Of a stretch of 64,000 nucleotides of DNA, positions 9,386 to 18,324 are shown one piece after another (the stretch's first letter is position 1; the number at the start of each line of letters is the position of its first letter). Origin of the DNA: Lachancea dasiensis. Taxonomy: Eukaryota; Ascomycota; Saccharomycetes; Saccharomycetales; Saccharomycetaceae. The position numbers were made by a program, and so were the translations under genes. The notes under the pieces were generated by a model. It made no database searches and was not told the origin of the DNA. It saw nothing but the letters and a program-made list of their open reading frames with translations. The stretch covers positions 372,001 to 436,000 of the forward strand of contig LT598457.1 in assembly GCA_900074725.1 (NCBI GenBank), given 5' to 3'.

Positions 9386-12300
9386 TCAAGACTTTCGCTC
9401 ATCTAATAGTCCCACACTTACCGACTTTGACCGGTATCGCCCCTTCAAATCCCTACCCTTCTCGGGTGTTCTTCGTGTCTGAGTCTTGGAAGAGTATTTG
9501 GTCTCTCGCTTTCCTTCATAATGATTGACGTAGGAATCATTGACATTATTATCGCCAGAAGGCGCATGTGCCATTGGGGACACAGATGGTCTTCTACTGG
9601 AGCCAGCAGAAGTGAGGACACTCTGAAGCAAGTCCTTTGATGTAACACGGGCCCGTTCCCGTTTATTATTATTACTAGGTATCGGACTAACACTAACCTC
9701 CTGAGTAGAGGCTAGAGGCGTTGCATTAGGAAAAAACAATGGGCTCTGAACAGTTTTTGAAATTCGTGGTGTTGCACACTTCTCATTGAAGTGAGGTGCA
9801 CCATTGGGATCGTCGGCAACGTTAAGTTCTGGTATCATATTCATGACATCGACTGGAACATCGACTCCCCCGTCGGCAGAGCTATCCAGTATGAAACCCT
9901 CAGCGTCTGGCGCAATATCAGAAGTTCTTGAGTTCATTTTGACCACTGCGTCAAATGACGGGTCACGGTTACCAGCAGTGAGCGTTGTAACGCTATTAGC
10001 TGATGGATTAGTGGTGGATTCGAAAATCTTTGTACGAAATGCTGGCACTTGAACTTGAGGATGGCTGAGGTGTGGAGTTCGGGATCGTCTATATCTCCGG
10101 GAGCTAGAAGAGCTTGAAATAGAACTTTGGCGACGGCTATGGCCAGCATTACCAATGTTCAATGTCAGCTCATTATCCTCATCGTCACCTTCATCATCGT
10201 GACTACTTCTCGAAAATCGTGAACTGAATGAAGTCATGCCGGCGTTATCATTTGGAATATCTCTAAGAGAAACCAAACTTCCGTGCTCAGAATCAATACC
10301 AAACTCAAAAGGTAAAGACTCAGTCTCTGATCGGCCATCGTCAGATGTGTAGTTATTATGGGACGTAGAGCCTGCACTGGTAGTAGTTGATTGACTGTCG
10401 TCCTCATCACTCCCGTCGTAACTTGAAAAAAAATTTCCTCGCCTACCCGCCGGTGCATTGGCTAGCCTATTCATGCCGTTCTCTTCTGTAAAATTATGTT
10501 GTTCGTTGCCCAGAGAGTTTACCCTATTTTTAGGCTTGGGGGCAACCACAAAGGAGGCCGGTGTGGCTGATGTCGGAATATGATTACGTGGAATTTGTCT
10601 TAGCTTGGAATTCTCAGCAGGGTTCACCTGTGGCCATCTATTTCCGTTGGGATACCCCGAATACCCAACATTTCGAGCGTTCCATTCATTTGGAGCCAAC
10701 ACCTCAGTATCACGATATCTGGCACTAGTATAAGGGTTTTTATGTCCGGCATTATTTCCAAGATTGTAAGAGGCCTTACGATCCTGTGATCCTCTAGAAG
10801 ACGCAAGTGCTGGTGGGGGCCGTGCAAAAGCCATCCTAGGCTTTTCTCTTGCCAAAGTAGTCGTCACGGGGGGCTTCAAGTCAGTGGGTGGCTGATGTGC
10901 AGCGTATGCATCCATATAAAAGCTGTCCAGTGAGGCAAACGAAGAGTTCACAGGGAGCGACACAATGGCACTAGGATCTCTTTTACTGTCGAACTTTTGC
11001 AACTCTTGTTGGAAAATTTCTCTTGCGCTTAGTTCGCTCTGGTTATTGTGTTCGCCATTGACCACTGGGTCATCACCTAAAATGAGATTGCCGTTACTTG
11101 TGAATGCGCTATCAGTCACCTGTAAGCGCAAATTGGAGAACCTGTTAATAGTTTCAGTATGGTCATTAAATATGTCATCGTTATCATTAGTTTCGTTAGT
11201 TTCCTTATTAAATTCAGTCAGTGTTTGGGAAGATTCGCATTCTTGTCTTGAAGAGTCGTAAAGCGAGTGCTCGACTTTGTTTCCAATACCACCAACGGCG
11301 TTATCTAACTCATGAGTAGATATTGAAATTTGTTGATATTCTTCTTCTTGTGCGCTCTGAAAGCTCAATTTTTCTCGCAGCCTACTCAAGTTAGCCACAT
11401 CATCATTTCCTAAGTTATGCTCAAAATCCCAACATGTGAAGGGATGGTTTTTGATGCCGCGTATATCAATCCTCTGATAAGGATTTTTCGTCAGCAGTTT
11501 GCCTAATAAGTCTTTTGCCGCTTCATATTCTTCTCTCGAAGATACTTCGGATACTCCGTTTTTCCTCAGTTCTTCGTATAGCTCCAATTTCAATGGATCA
11601 TTGATGATTTTGTTGAACAGTTCTAGCTCGAACTCCGAACGGAAGGGGAGCATACCAAATAATAGGCAATGAAGCGTTACGCCAGTTGACCAAATATCTA
11701 TTTTGTTTGAAATAATGGAGCCCTTTTGTTCAGAATCATCGCAACTTTGGAATGTTTCCGGCGCTTCATGTCCCAAACAAATTTCTGGGGCAAAAAAAGC
11801 AGGAGTTCCAGCTGTTTTCGCAAGTTCGAGATCGTCCAACGTTCCATCACCTTCCGCATTCTTACTAGCGGCAAAAGACACTCCAAAATCAGAAATTTTC
11901 ACCGTTCCGGACCCGGAAATCAATAAATTAGCAGGTTTTATGTCGCGGTGTATGATTCCCTGATAATGCAAGTATTCCAGCCCTAATATGACCTCCCTAA
12001 AAATTTCTCGAGCTCGCTGAAATGTAAGCAATGGGGGTCCTTCAGCTTTAGTTTCGAGTTGGTCTCCAGAACACCATTTAACTTCTCCCGACGAACAGTA
12101 CTCCAGAACCAAGTAGATCTTGCGCGATTTTAGGTCGTCAAGAACCTCTATCAACCTAACTACATGTTCGTGGTGGCACTTCTTCATGATTGCCACCTCA
12201 CGCTTGATCTTATCATCCCCGCTCATTCTTCTCTTGAAACCAAAACGATTGCTTTTATCACCGTTTCTGTCGACCATCTTAATCGCCACCAGCTGCTTGG

Positions 12301-12679
12301 ACACAAGATCTTTGGCTAGTTTGACCTTTCCATGTTGACCATGACCTAGCTCTCCAATGATCTCATAGGTGTTCAGCACCTTGCGCCGGGAGATTGGGTC
12401 ATACTCTAACGAAACCTTCGTAGTTTCTTTGACTTTGGGTAGGGACGGACTAGTTGGGGTGGAGATATGGTCTTGATGCATAGGATGATTGAGTTGACGC
12501 TGGCGCTGGCGCTCCAAGAGCAGGTGCAAGGAATCTGTGGAGGATCCTGTTGAAGAAACATCCGTAGCTTCCATAATGTGTTTTGTAATCTGGGAGCCAC
12601 TAAACAGCGATTGATCCAGTCTGAGTTGTATGTCAGGTGGAATGTCCATTTCTCGTCCATTGCTACTCGCTTCGCTCAT
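9386..12679 (-). CDS. SAK1: Snf1-activating protein kinase, Sak1/Tos3 type
   Basis: 1097 residues, close to S. cerevisiae Sak1 (1142) and about twice Tos3 (560). The kinase domain covers about residues 105-420, with GELGHGQHGKVK (109-120), catalytic K134 in VAIK, HRDIKPAN with D246, DFG with D264, and AGTPAFFAPE in the activation segment. A kinase insert follows the glycine loop region. A long low-complexity, Ser/Asn-rich tail completes the protein. These LKB1-like kinases phosphorylate the activation loop of Snf1 (AMPK) on glucose limitation. The gene lies where TOS3 (YGL179C) and SAK1 (YER129W) loci would merge in the pre-duplication order, so it is probably the single ancestor-like copy of both. 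Confidence 0.93.
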   Translation of the reverse strand: MSEASSNGREMDIPPDIQLRLDQSLFSGSQITKHIMEATDVSSTGSSTDSLHLLLERQRQRQLNHPMHQDHISTPTSPSLPKVKETTKVSLEYDPISRRKVLNTYEIIGELGHGQHGKVKLAKDLVSKQLVAIKMVDRNGDKSNRFGFKRRMSGDDKIKREVAIMKKCHHEHVVRLIEVLDDLKSRKIYLVLEYCSSGEVKWCSGDQLETKAEGPPLLTFQRAREIFREVILGLEYLHYQGIIHRDIKPANLLISGSGTVKISDFGVSFAASKNAEGDGTLDDLELAKTAGTPAFFAPEICLGHEAPETFQSCDDSEQKGSIISNKIDIWSTGVTLHCLLFGMLPFRSEFELELFNKIINDPLKLELYEELRKNGVSEVSSREEYEAAKDLLGKLLTKNPYQRIDIRGIKNHPFTCWDFEHNLGNDDVANLSRLREKLSFQSAQEEEYQQISISTHELDNAVGGIGNKVEHSLYDSSRQECESSQTLTEFNKETNETNDNDDIFNDHTETINRFSNLRLQVTDSAFTSNGNLILGDDPVVNGEHNNQSELSAREIFQQELQKFDSKRDPSAIVSLPVNSSFASLDSFYMDAYAAHQPPTDLKPPVTTTLAREKPRMAFARPPPALASSRGSQDRKASYNLGNNAGHKNPYTSARYRDTEVLAPNEWNARNVGYSGYPNGNRWPQVNPAENSKLRQIPRNHIPTSATPASFVVAPKPKNRVNSLGNEQHNFTEENGMNRLANAPAGRRGNFFSSYDGSDEDDSQSTTTSAGSTSHNNYTSDDGRSETESLPFEFGIDSEHGSLVSLRDIPNDNAGMTSFSSRFSRSSHDDEGDDEDNELTLNIGNAGHSRRQSSISSSSSSRRYRRSRTPHLSHPQVQVPAFRTKIFESTTNPSANSVTTLTAGNRDPSFDAVVKMNSRTSDIAPDAEGFILDSSADGGVDVPVDVMNMIPELNVADDPNGAPHFNEKCATPRISKTVQSPLFFPNATPLASTQEVSVSPIPSNNNKRERARVTSKDLLQSVLTSAGSSRRPSVSPMAHAPSGDNNVNDSYVNHYEGKRETKYSSKTQTRRTPEKGRDLKGRYRSKSVSVGLLDERKS

Positions 12680-13081
12680 GCTGAAATTGGGCCACCAATG
12701 TCACGAAGTAAAACAAGTAGTACTTCCTTCGGCGAACGTATCAGTGGTTTGGTAGTGGCACTTGAAAAAAAAAAACCACAGATCTTCGCGAGCTTTACCC
12801 ACAGTGTTCCAGCTTGTGTGAGTTGCTGCCTAGTGAGTAGTCTTTAGTTCCACTGGAGCGGCTATGGCCTATGATCCAAGTATTCGCCCTTTGAGTTTTG
12901 CAATACCTGGTGACGATCCCTCCAAGGTTCGTCAAGCGTTTCATGGTCACGACGAAACAGGTGTCAGATACGTAAGTAGTGATATACAAACTTCATGGCT
13001 GGCAAGGCTTCCATGCTAGTTGTGGGAGTCTTAGAACGACATTCTGACGTAGCTACTTTGTCCTCTACCGACCAGCAGTGC
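12680..13081. other. Region between SAK1 start and VFA1 stop
   Basis: About 400 bases holding the SAK1 promoter and the VFA1 terminator. It includes a 51-codon plus-strand frame, listed separately. Confidence 0.4.
12864..13019 (+). CDS. Possible small protein, 51 residues
   Basis: An ATG-initiated frame ending in TAG, divergent from SAK1. It encodes a peptide beginning MAYDPSIRPLSFAIPGDD, of mixed composition without low complexity. A GTAAGT donor-like hexamer lies inside it near 12971. No family is recognised and no start context or conservation can be judged here, so it may be a chance ORF. Confidence 0.22.
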   Translation: MAYDPSIRPLSFAIPGDDPSKVRQAFHGHDETGVRYVSSDIQTSWLARLPC

Positions 13082-13720
13082 TTACTGCTGAGGAACACTG
13101 GGAAAGCTGAATTTTGTTTGAAGTTCCTCGGGATCGGTGTTGGTGTAGGCTTCCGCTTCCTGTTTGGCCTTCCTTTGACGCATATACTTTCTTTTCTTGG
13201 CATCTAACCTGCTCTCAAACATCACCTGGCTCAGACTGTAGTTACGGATGCTGTTCCGGTGTCGGCTCACCTGGTCTAATAATAGTTGGTATTCATGGGT
13301 AAGACTGGCTAGTTCGGAAGGCGGCTTGTTCTTGCTATTGGGAGTTTCACCTGTGGATGTCTTATCCTCACCTATGTTGTCTGCTCCATTGGTATTATTC
13401 CCACTCTCGCTAACCCGCTTATCTGAATTCCTTCGATACATGACTTTATTGACCCAGGAATCCCAGCTGCCAGTGGTGCCACGGGATTTCTCAACGTCTA
13501 GCTTTTGTTTGGTGACCTTGATTTTCTCAAGAACATCTGTGTACTCTTCCGGGTATATAGGCTTGGCAAATGAAGGGTTATCATCGACGTGGATCTCACA
13601 GCAGTAAAACCAGTCTTGAATGGACGCATTGTACAGTACCGTAGCAGTGGGTGTATAACACACTAAACAAGATTGCGAGTCCTTATCAGCTACTTTACGT
13701 TTGGTATATAAGTTCTCCAT
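13082..13720 (-). CDS. VFA1: Vps4-associated protein Vfa1
   Basis: 212 residues (S. cerevisiae Vfa1, YER128W, has 203). The N-terminus begins MENLYTKRKVADKDSQSCLV and carries a zinc-binding-like region with CLVC (18-21) and a later CC pair in WFYCCEIH, typical of the family. The C-terminal half is charged and helical, and would include the Vps4 MIT-interacting segment. Vfa1 binds and stimulates the ESCRT-III disassembly ATPase Vps4 at endosomes. It lies between SAK1 and LCP5, all on the minus strand, exactly as YER129W-YER128W-YER127W. Confidence 0.9.
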   Translation of the reverse strand: MENLYTKRKVADKDSQSCLVCYTPTATVLYNASIQDWFYCCEIHVDDNPSFAKPIYPEEYTDVLEKIKVTKQKLDVEKSRGTTGSWDSWVNKVMYRRNSDKRVSESGNNTNGADNIGEDKTSTGETPNSKNKPPSELASLTHEYQLLLDQVSRHRNSIRNYSLSQVMFESRLDAKKRKYMRQRKAKQEAEAYTNTDPEELQTKFSFPSVPQQ

Positions 13721-13890
13721 GCGACAGAGCTGTGCTCAACAGTGGCACCTGTTTCCCACCAGGTCGATGCGTATGTATGTCACAATGAACTGTATGTAAA
13801 TTAATATTTAGCGGTTCCACCGGCTCGTGTTACATTACCTCTGGTCTCTATCAATACATAAACTCCTGCTGTGCATTGTTTGACGAGTTA

Positions 13891-15003
13891 CTATAGCCGT
13901 CTCTTGGCCCTGTCCCAAGCACTGTGAGGCTTTTTAGTTGCGCGACGTGATGTGCTGTCTTCAAGCTTGCGCTTCGAATTGAAAATACCGAAATCTTCCC
14001 CGCCAATAGTGTTCAACCTTGCGGTTTTCTCACGCTGCTTAGCGCGGCGCCTCTCGTCCTTGTTACCCTTGAGTGTCAGCCTTGTGAAATTATTCTCTTC
14101 GTAGTCTTTGACCCGTTGCTCTCGTTCAGTGTCGCGCGTTGATTTGATTCCACCTTTACCGTGGTTGAGAATGTTGGTACCCACGGAAGCTTCCCACTCG
14201 GGCTGCTCAGACATCTCACGGACGTACTCATCCATGGCTTGCATTCGGGATTTACCGCTGCGGTCTTTGTGCTGCTGAGCATCGAACTTGTCTTCGAAAT
14301 GGTGCTGTTGTGGGGGCAGCATAGCACTTATCTTGGGAGGTTTGTATGTGGCATTGGCAGCCCCACCGTCGTCACCCTCGTTGTCATTGTCGTTTTCGTT
14401 GTCGTTTTGGTCTTTGGTTTCGTGACTCTGTCTGCTCCTGCTGGTTCTGCTGCCCTTGGACAGATCGGCTATCCCGGAAACATTCGGCCTAAATGACAAA
14501 GCTTCGTCATCTGAATCGCTGTCACTCTCCTCCGCAGCACTCCCTTCGTCCTCGCCATTCAGAATTCGCTCTTCTTGCTTTTGCAGTGCCCTTTTTTCCG
14601 CTGTCACGTATTCTGTCTCCATCCTGGTATACGCACGAGTTAATTTGTCTAGCTGGTAAGCCAGCTGTTTCTCCAAGGGTCGCACACCACGTTCCAAAAC
14701 TACCCGATGCTGCACACTAGATTCTCGGGCCCTCGATGCGGTGGCATCTTGGCGACTTAATTTTTCGCCCACCACTTGTGCCAAACTATTGACATAAGCG
14801 AGAAGACTGCCGTTCTTCAGCGACAGCAAAGACACTTTCTCAAGCTCACCGTTCTGGCCCAATACATTACGCATTACTTTGTTTCTAGTTTCTTCGCCCT
14901 CGGAAACCGGCGTTCTATACTGCTTGGCCAATGCTTCCAGCGACTCGCTGGTGGAAGCCAGAGACTCGTTAATTTGACGCAGCACACCGTTTAAATCACT
15001 CAT
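13891..15003 (-). CDS. LCP5: Small-subunit processome protein Lcp5 (Sas10/Utp3/C1D family)
   Basis: 370 residues (S. cerevisiae 357). The N-terminus MSDLNGVLRQINESLASTSE and the helical Sas10/C1D domain (about 1-150) match Lcp5. An acidic Ser/Asp stretch, a Asn/Asp run, then a basic C-terminus with KRKLEDSTSRRATKK follow. Lcp5 associates with U3 snoRNP and is needed for 18S rRNA maturation in the nucleolus. The open frame reaches a TTG at 15048, but the ATG at 15003 aligns with the family start. It is divergent from NSA2, another ribosome biogenesis gene, and shares a promoter with PAC/RRPE motifs. Confidence 0.93.
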   Translation of the reverse strand: MSDLNGVLRQINESLASTSESLEALAKQYRTPVSEGEETRNKVMRNVLGQNGELEKVSLLSLKNGSLLAYVNSLAQVVGEKLSRQDATASRARESSVQHRVVLERGVRPLEKQLAYQLDKLTRAYTRMETEYVTAEKRALQKQEERILNGEDEGSAAEESDSDSDDEALSFRPNVSGIADLSKGSRTSRSRQSHETKDQNDNENDNDNEGDDGGAANATYKPPKISAMLPPQQHHFEDKFDAQQHKDRSGKSRMQAMDEYVREMSEQPEWEASVGTNILNHGKGGIKSTRDTEREQRVKDYEENNFTRLTLKGNKDERRRAKQREKTARLNTIGGEDFGIFNSKRKLEDSTSRRATKKPHSAWDRAKRRL

Positions 15004-15102
15004 ATCTGGATGCTTGGTCGTTCCTGATCGTCTCTCTCGAGTTTCCAAGGTTCTTCAAATCCGAACTCGATGTTTTCCTTTATTCTTCAAAAGTGTTTCT
15101 AG

Positions 15103-15200
15103 CTCATCGCTGTTCAACATTGGCTATTTTTCAGCTCATCGCTGTAAATTTTTTTTCCCGGCTGTTTGTTAACAGGTGTTGAAAATTTTAATGCGATGAG
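15103..15200. promoter_or_regulatory. Shared LCP5-NSA2 promoter with PAC and RRPE motifs
   Basis: Three copies of the PAC core GCGATGAG (15103-15110 and 15135-15142 on the minus strand, 15193-15200 on the plus strand) and one RRPE-type TGAAAATTTT at 15180-15189. These are the known elements of yeast ribosome-biogenesis promoters, bound by Dot6/Tod6 and Stb3. Both flanking genes belong to that regulon. Confidence 0.85.
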
Positions 15201-15348
15201 CTGAACTTTTAACTAACTGATGGCCACTGAAAAAGCTTAACAATTCAGCTCAATAACGTGCTAAAGACACATCCACAGGTTCTTTGGTCTTTAAATTAAC
15301 GTACGTTTGTTGTAAAGCTCATTTCATAGCCTTTCCCCCCCATTCGAC

Positions 15349-16134
15349 ATGCCTCAAAACGAGTATATCGAACAGCACATCAAGCAGCATGGTCGCAGAC
15401 TCGACCACGACGAGAGAAAACGTAAAAGAGAGGCCAGAGAGTCTCACAAGGTAGCAGAAAGAGCACAGAAGCTGACCGGCTGGAAAGGTAAGCAATTCGC
15501 CAAGAAGAGATACGCAGAGAAGGTTGCGCTGCGCAAGAAAATCAAGGCTCATGAGCAGTCCAAGGTCAAGGGCCCTTCGGAGCCTATGGAGGACTCCGGA
15601 GAGGCTCTCCCCACGTATTTGCTAGACAGAGAACAGAACAACACCGCGAAGGCGATTTCTTCTTCCATCAAGCAAAAACGGATGGAGAAAGCCGACAAGT
15701 TCTCGGTGCCCTTGCCTAAAGTGCGTGGTATCAGCGAAGAGGAGATGTTCAAAGTGGTAAAAACCGGGAAGTCCAAGAGTAAGAGCTGGAAGCGTATGAT
15801 CACCAAACACACGTTTGTCGGCGAGGGGTTCACGAGAAGACCTGTGAAGACCGAGAGAATCATCCGGCCCAGTGCTCTGAGACAGAAGAAGGCGAACGTG
15901 ACGCACCCGGAGCTGGGAGTCACGGTGTTCTTGCCGATTCTGGGCGTGAAGAAAAACCCACAGTCGCCGATGTACACGCAGCTGGGTGTTCTCACCAAGG
16001 GTACGGTCATCGAGGTCAACGTTTCCGAACTGGGGATGGTGACCGCAGGAGGCAAAGTGGTGTGGGGTAAGTACGCGCAGATCACCAACGAGCCCGACAG
16101 AGACGGGTGTGTGAACGCGGTGCTTTTGGTGTAG
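15349..16134 (+). CDS. NSA2: 60S ribosome biogenesis protein Nsa2
   Basis: 261 residues, the same length as S. cerevisiae Nsa2 (YER126C). The basic N-terminus [20 protein letters not shown] and the C-terminal beta-barrel resembling ribosomal protein S8e (ending NAVLLV) are strongly conserved. Nsa2 joins late nucleolar pre-60S particles and is required for processing of 27S pre-rRNA. The ATG follows the shared LCP5 promoter. The stop codon is followed within ten bases by a long GT repeat. Confidence 0.97.
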   Translation: MPQNEYIEQHIKQHGRRLDHDERKRKREARESHKVAERAQKLTGWKGKQFAKKRYAEKVALRKKIKAHEQSKVKGPSEPMEDSGEALPTYLLDREQNNTAKAISSSIKQKRMEKADKFSVPLPKVRGISEEEMFKVVKTGKSKSKSWKRMITKHTFVGEGFTRRPVKTERIIRPSALRQKKANVTHPELGVTVFLPILGVKKNPQSPMYTQLGVLTKGTVIEVNVSELGMVTAGGKVVWGKYAQITNEPDRDGCVNAVLLV

Positions 16135-16138
16135 GCCA

Positions 16139-16187
<49 letters not shown>

Positions 16188-16305
16188 GTGTGTGTAGATT
16201 AGATTTCGTAAGATAAAACTGGTGATGGGGCGATCTGTGTAGGCCACAACTGTGTGTGTGTGTAGATTAGATTTTGTAAGATAAAACTGGTGATGGGGCG
16301 ATCGG
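16131..16305 (+). repeat. Tandem duplication of the NSA2 3' flank
   Basis: GTAGGCCACAA at 16131 (covering the NSA2 stop codon) followed by GT repeats and TAGATTAGATTT recurs from about 16240 with a shorter GT run. Both copies end in ATGGGGCGATC. The two units differ at a few bases besides GT-run length. Confidence 0.85.
16142..16197 (+). repeat. (GT)n microsatellite, about 54 bp
   Basis: An almost pure run of GT dinucleotides interrupted once by GC, starting eight bases after the NSA2 stop. Confidence 0.95.
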
Positions 16306-18324
16306 TGTGCCTGCGATCGTGGCCGAGGGCCACACGTTGCGTGGGTCTTTCCTTGCTTGTGTGCCGGGAGGTGCCTGGGATCGGCCCGCGATGGCCTGCG
16401 GTCATTATGGAAAAAAGTGATCGCAGCTGCCACTGGCCAAATCTCGCTATACGTAAGTGTTTTGTCTTCCGCGGGGCGTACGAGCGGGTTCCCCAACGTA
16501 CCTGCAACACCGCAGGCCTTCCCAGCTCTCGAGCGCTCGCCAGGGCCACGCCGGGTTTCGACGCCGGTTCTCCGCGTGTCACGTGACACACGCACATGAC
16601 CCAGGGCCGTGGATCGCATCACGGGACCCCAGCCGAGCCCTTCCGGCCCTCTATTTTTTTCTTCCTTTTTGTGTCATGCGCCGCGGCGCCCGCCCCCCTA
16701 AAAACGTTTCTTTTTTTCTTCTGTGCGGGCATACATTTTTTTAGGGGTGCCGCCTCGGCGGCTAAACAGGTCAGCTGCTAACTGCTCTTCCCACCGCCCG
16801 TGGTCCGTGCGCTCTGTTCAAGCGTGGCCAGGCCCTGCCTAGGCCGACGGGCCTGTGTATGTGTGTGTCTGTCCTTCAGCTGGCCATCTTGCCCCCAGCA
16901 CGCTTGGTTTCCAGCCGTTGTTCACGCTCAGCCCCTTTTGTTTTTCGCGTTTGTTTCGAGCTTTGGGCTCCGCGGCTATTTGGCTGCTGCCGCCAGAACA
17001 CACCGCAACCCGCCCAATGCGGTAGTGGTGTGTATTTATATATAGGCAATGTATCTATATATATTGAGGGCTATATTAACGCCAGGAAAAAATCAAATAA
17101 GTGGGCGATATCGTGCGGAATGATTGACCGCAGTGTTGGGCTTCGTGGCCACGGCTTGGGATGCGCGCCAGCCAGCAGAAGTGTGGGCTTGAGTCTGTAG
17201 CGGACGGGGTGTCGTGTGTAGCGTCGTAGCAGTGTAAATATGGCGGTAGTGTTTGCGGAGCTGGCTGGGCCCTTGGGCTCAGTTACTCTTGGCGCGGCCC
17301 CCCGTCCCTGACGTGGGCCTTTTTTTTTTCGCAGCATGGGCAAAAAGATGATCTGTCTCGCCCACTGTGCGAGTTGTTTGTGTGTCCCGGGCCCTGGCGG
17401 GGTAATGATATAGCAGGTCGAGAGTCCAAATTGAACGCAGTAAAGTAAGATTTTGGAAACTCAGCATACACTCGCAGCTACCTCTTTTTTGATCGCCACT
17501 AGGCATTGCAGCTCGCTCACGCTCTTTGCCGACCCCACGAGCACTGCCAGGTACGTATAGCGCTGTATATAGGATAGATAGGTGTTTCCCGCTTGGTCAG
17601 AGGCCCTCGCTGGTGAAGAAAGAGGCTAGACGGGTGGGATCGGTCGCTCTGAGCTCGACGAGAGCCAGCGGTGTGGACGCTGTTGCCGGGTGCCCGCCGG
17701 GGTCCGGATCGGTGAATCGTTGCGTTTGCTCGTTTGGCCGTTTTTTTTTTGGGCCCGTTTGGATCCCGAATCGCTGGGTCGCGCGCGTGGTTTGATCCGA
17801 GAGGCTCTCCACACGCCTACCGCACACACACACACCAACACTTTGGCAGCCCTGGTCTCACTGTCACTGCTTTGCCATTGCCCACCTGCCTGCAAGCTAC
17901 AAACCTACAAAGCCGTCTTCTGATTGCAGTCTACTAACTACAGCCACCCACAGCACCAGCCAAAGAGCCTTAGCACGGCGAGAAACGGAAACAATACCTG
18001 GGCCCCACGTCCGATCAGCATACTCTGACTGAGAAGCTAAAAACAAAAAAAATAAGAACGAGGTAGCACCATCCAGCATTGTCTTGTCGTGTTTCCGAAA
18101 CAGCATCCTCCAGCTTTGTGTCAATCCGGCTCGATTTCTGCCTCTTTCCCTCTCTCTCTTTCCACCCGCTGTCATCACTTCTGTTCCGGTCTTCAAGAAA
18201 TCTATATCTGCACAGCAGGTTTTCCCATCACTGCTACTACTGACGGTGAGTTACGAAAAAAAAAAAAAGTACAAAAAGCCATCCAGAACACAGTCCGTTC
18301 CTCCCGTTCGAGTTTCGACCAGCT
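16306..18324 (+). other. Long GC-rich leader/promoter region of MPT5
   Basis: About 2 kb without a convincing gene. It is GC-rich with pyrimidine runs, with CACGTG inside a 14-bp palindrome at 16576-16589. A TACTAAC at 17931-17937 and a TACTGAC at 18238-18244 followed by an AG at 18268-18269 are branch/acceptor-like. Several plus-strand open frames here are rich in Pro, Arg, Ser and Cys and look non-coding. Confidence 0.45.

Noticed and set aside
18090-18110. Centromere element III-like TTTCCGAAA
   Set aside because: No adjacent AT-rich CDEII-type stretch and no CDEI at the right distance; the flanks are C/T-rich promoter sequence.
16306-18300. Many overlapping frames in the GC-rich MPT5 leader
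   Set aside because: Arg/Pro/Ser/Cys-rich, overlapping on both strands, starting at varied non-ATG codons; typical of GC-rich non-coding DNA.
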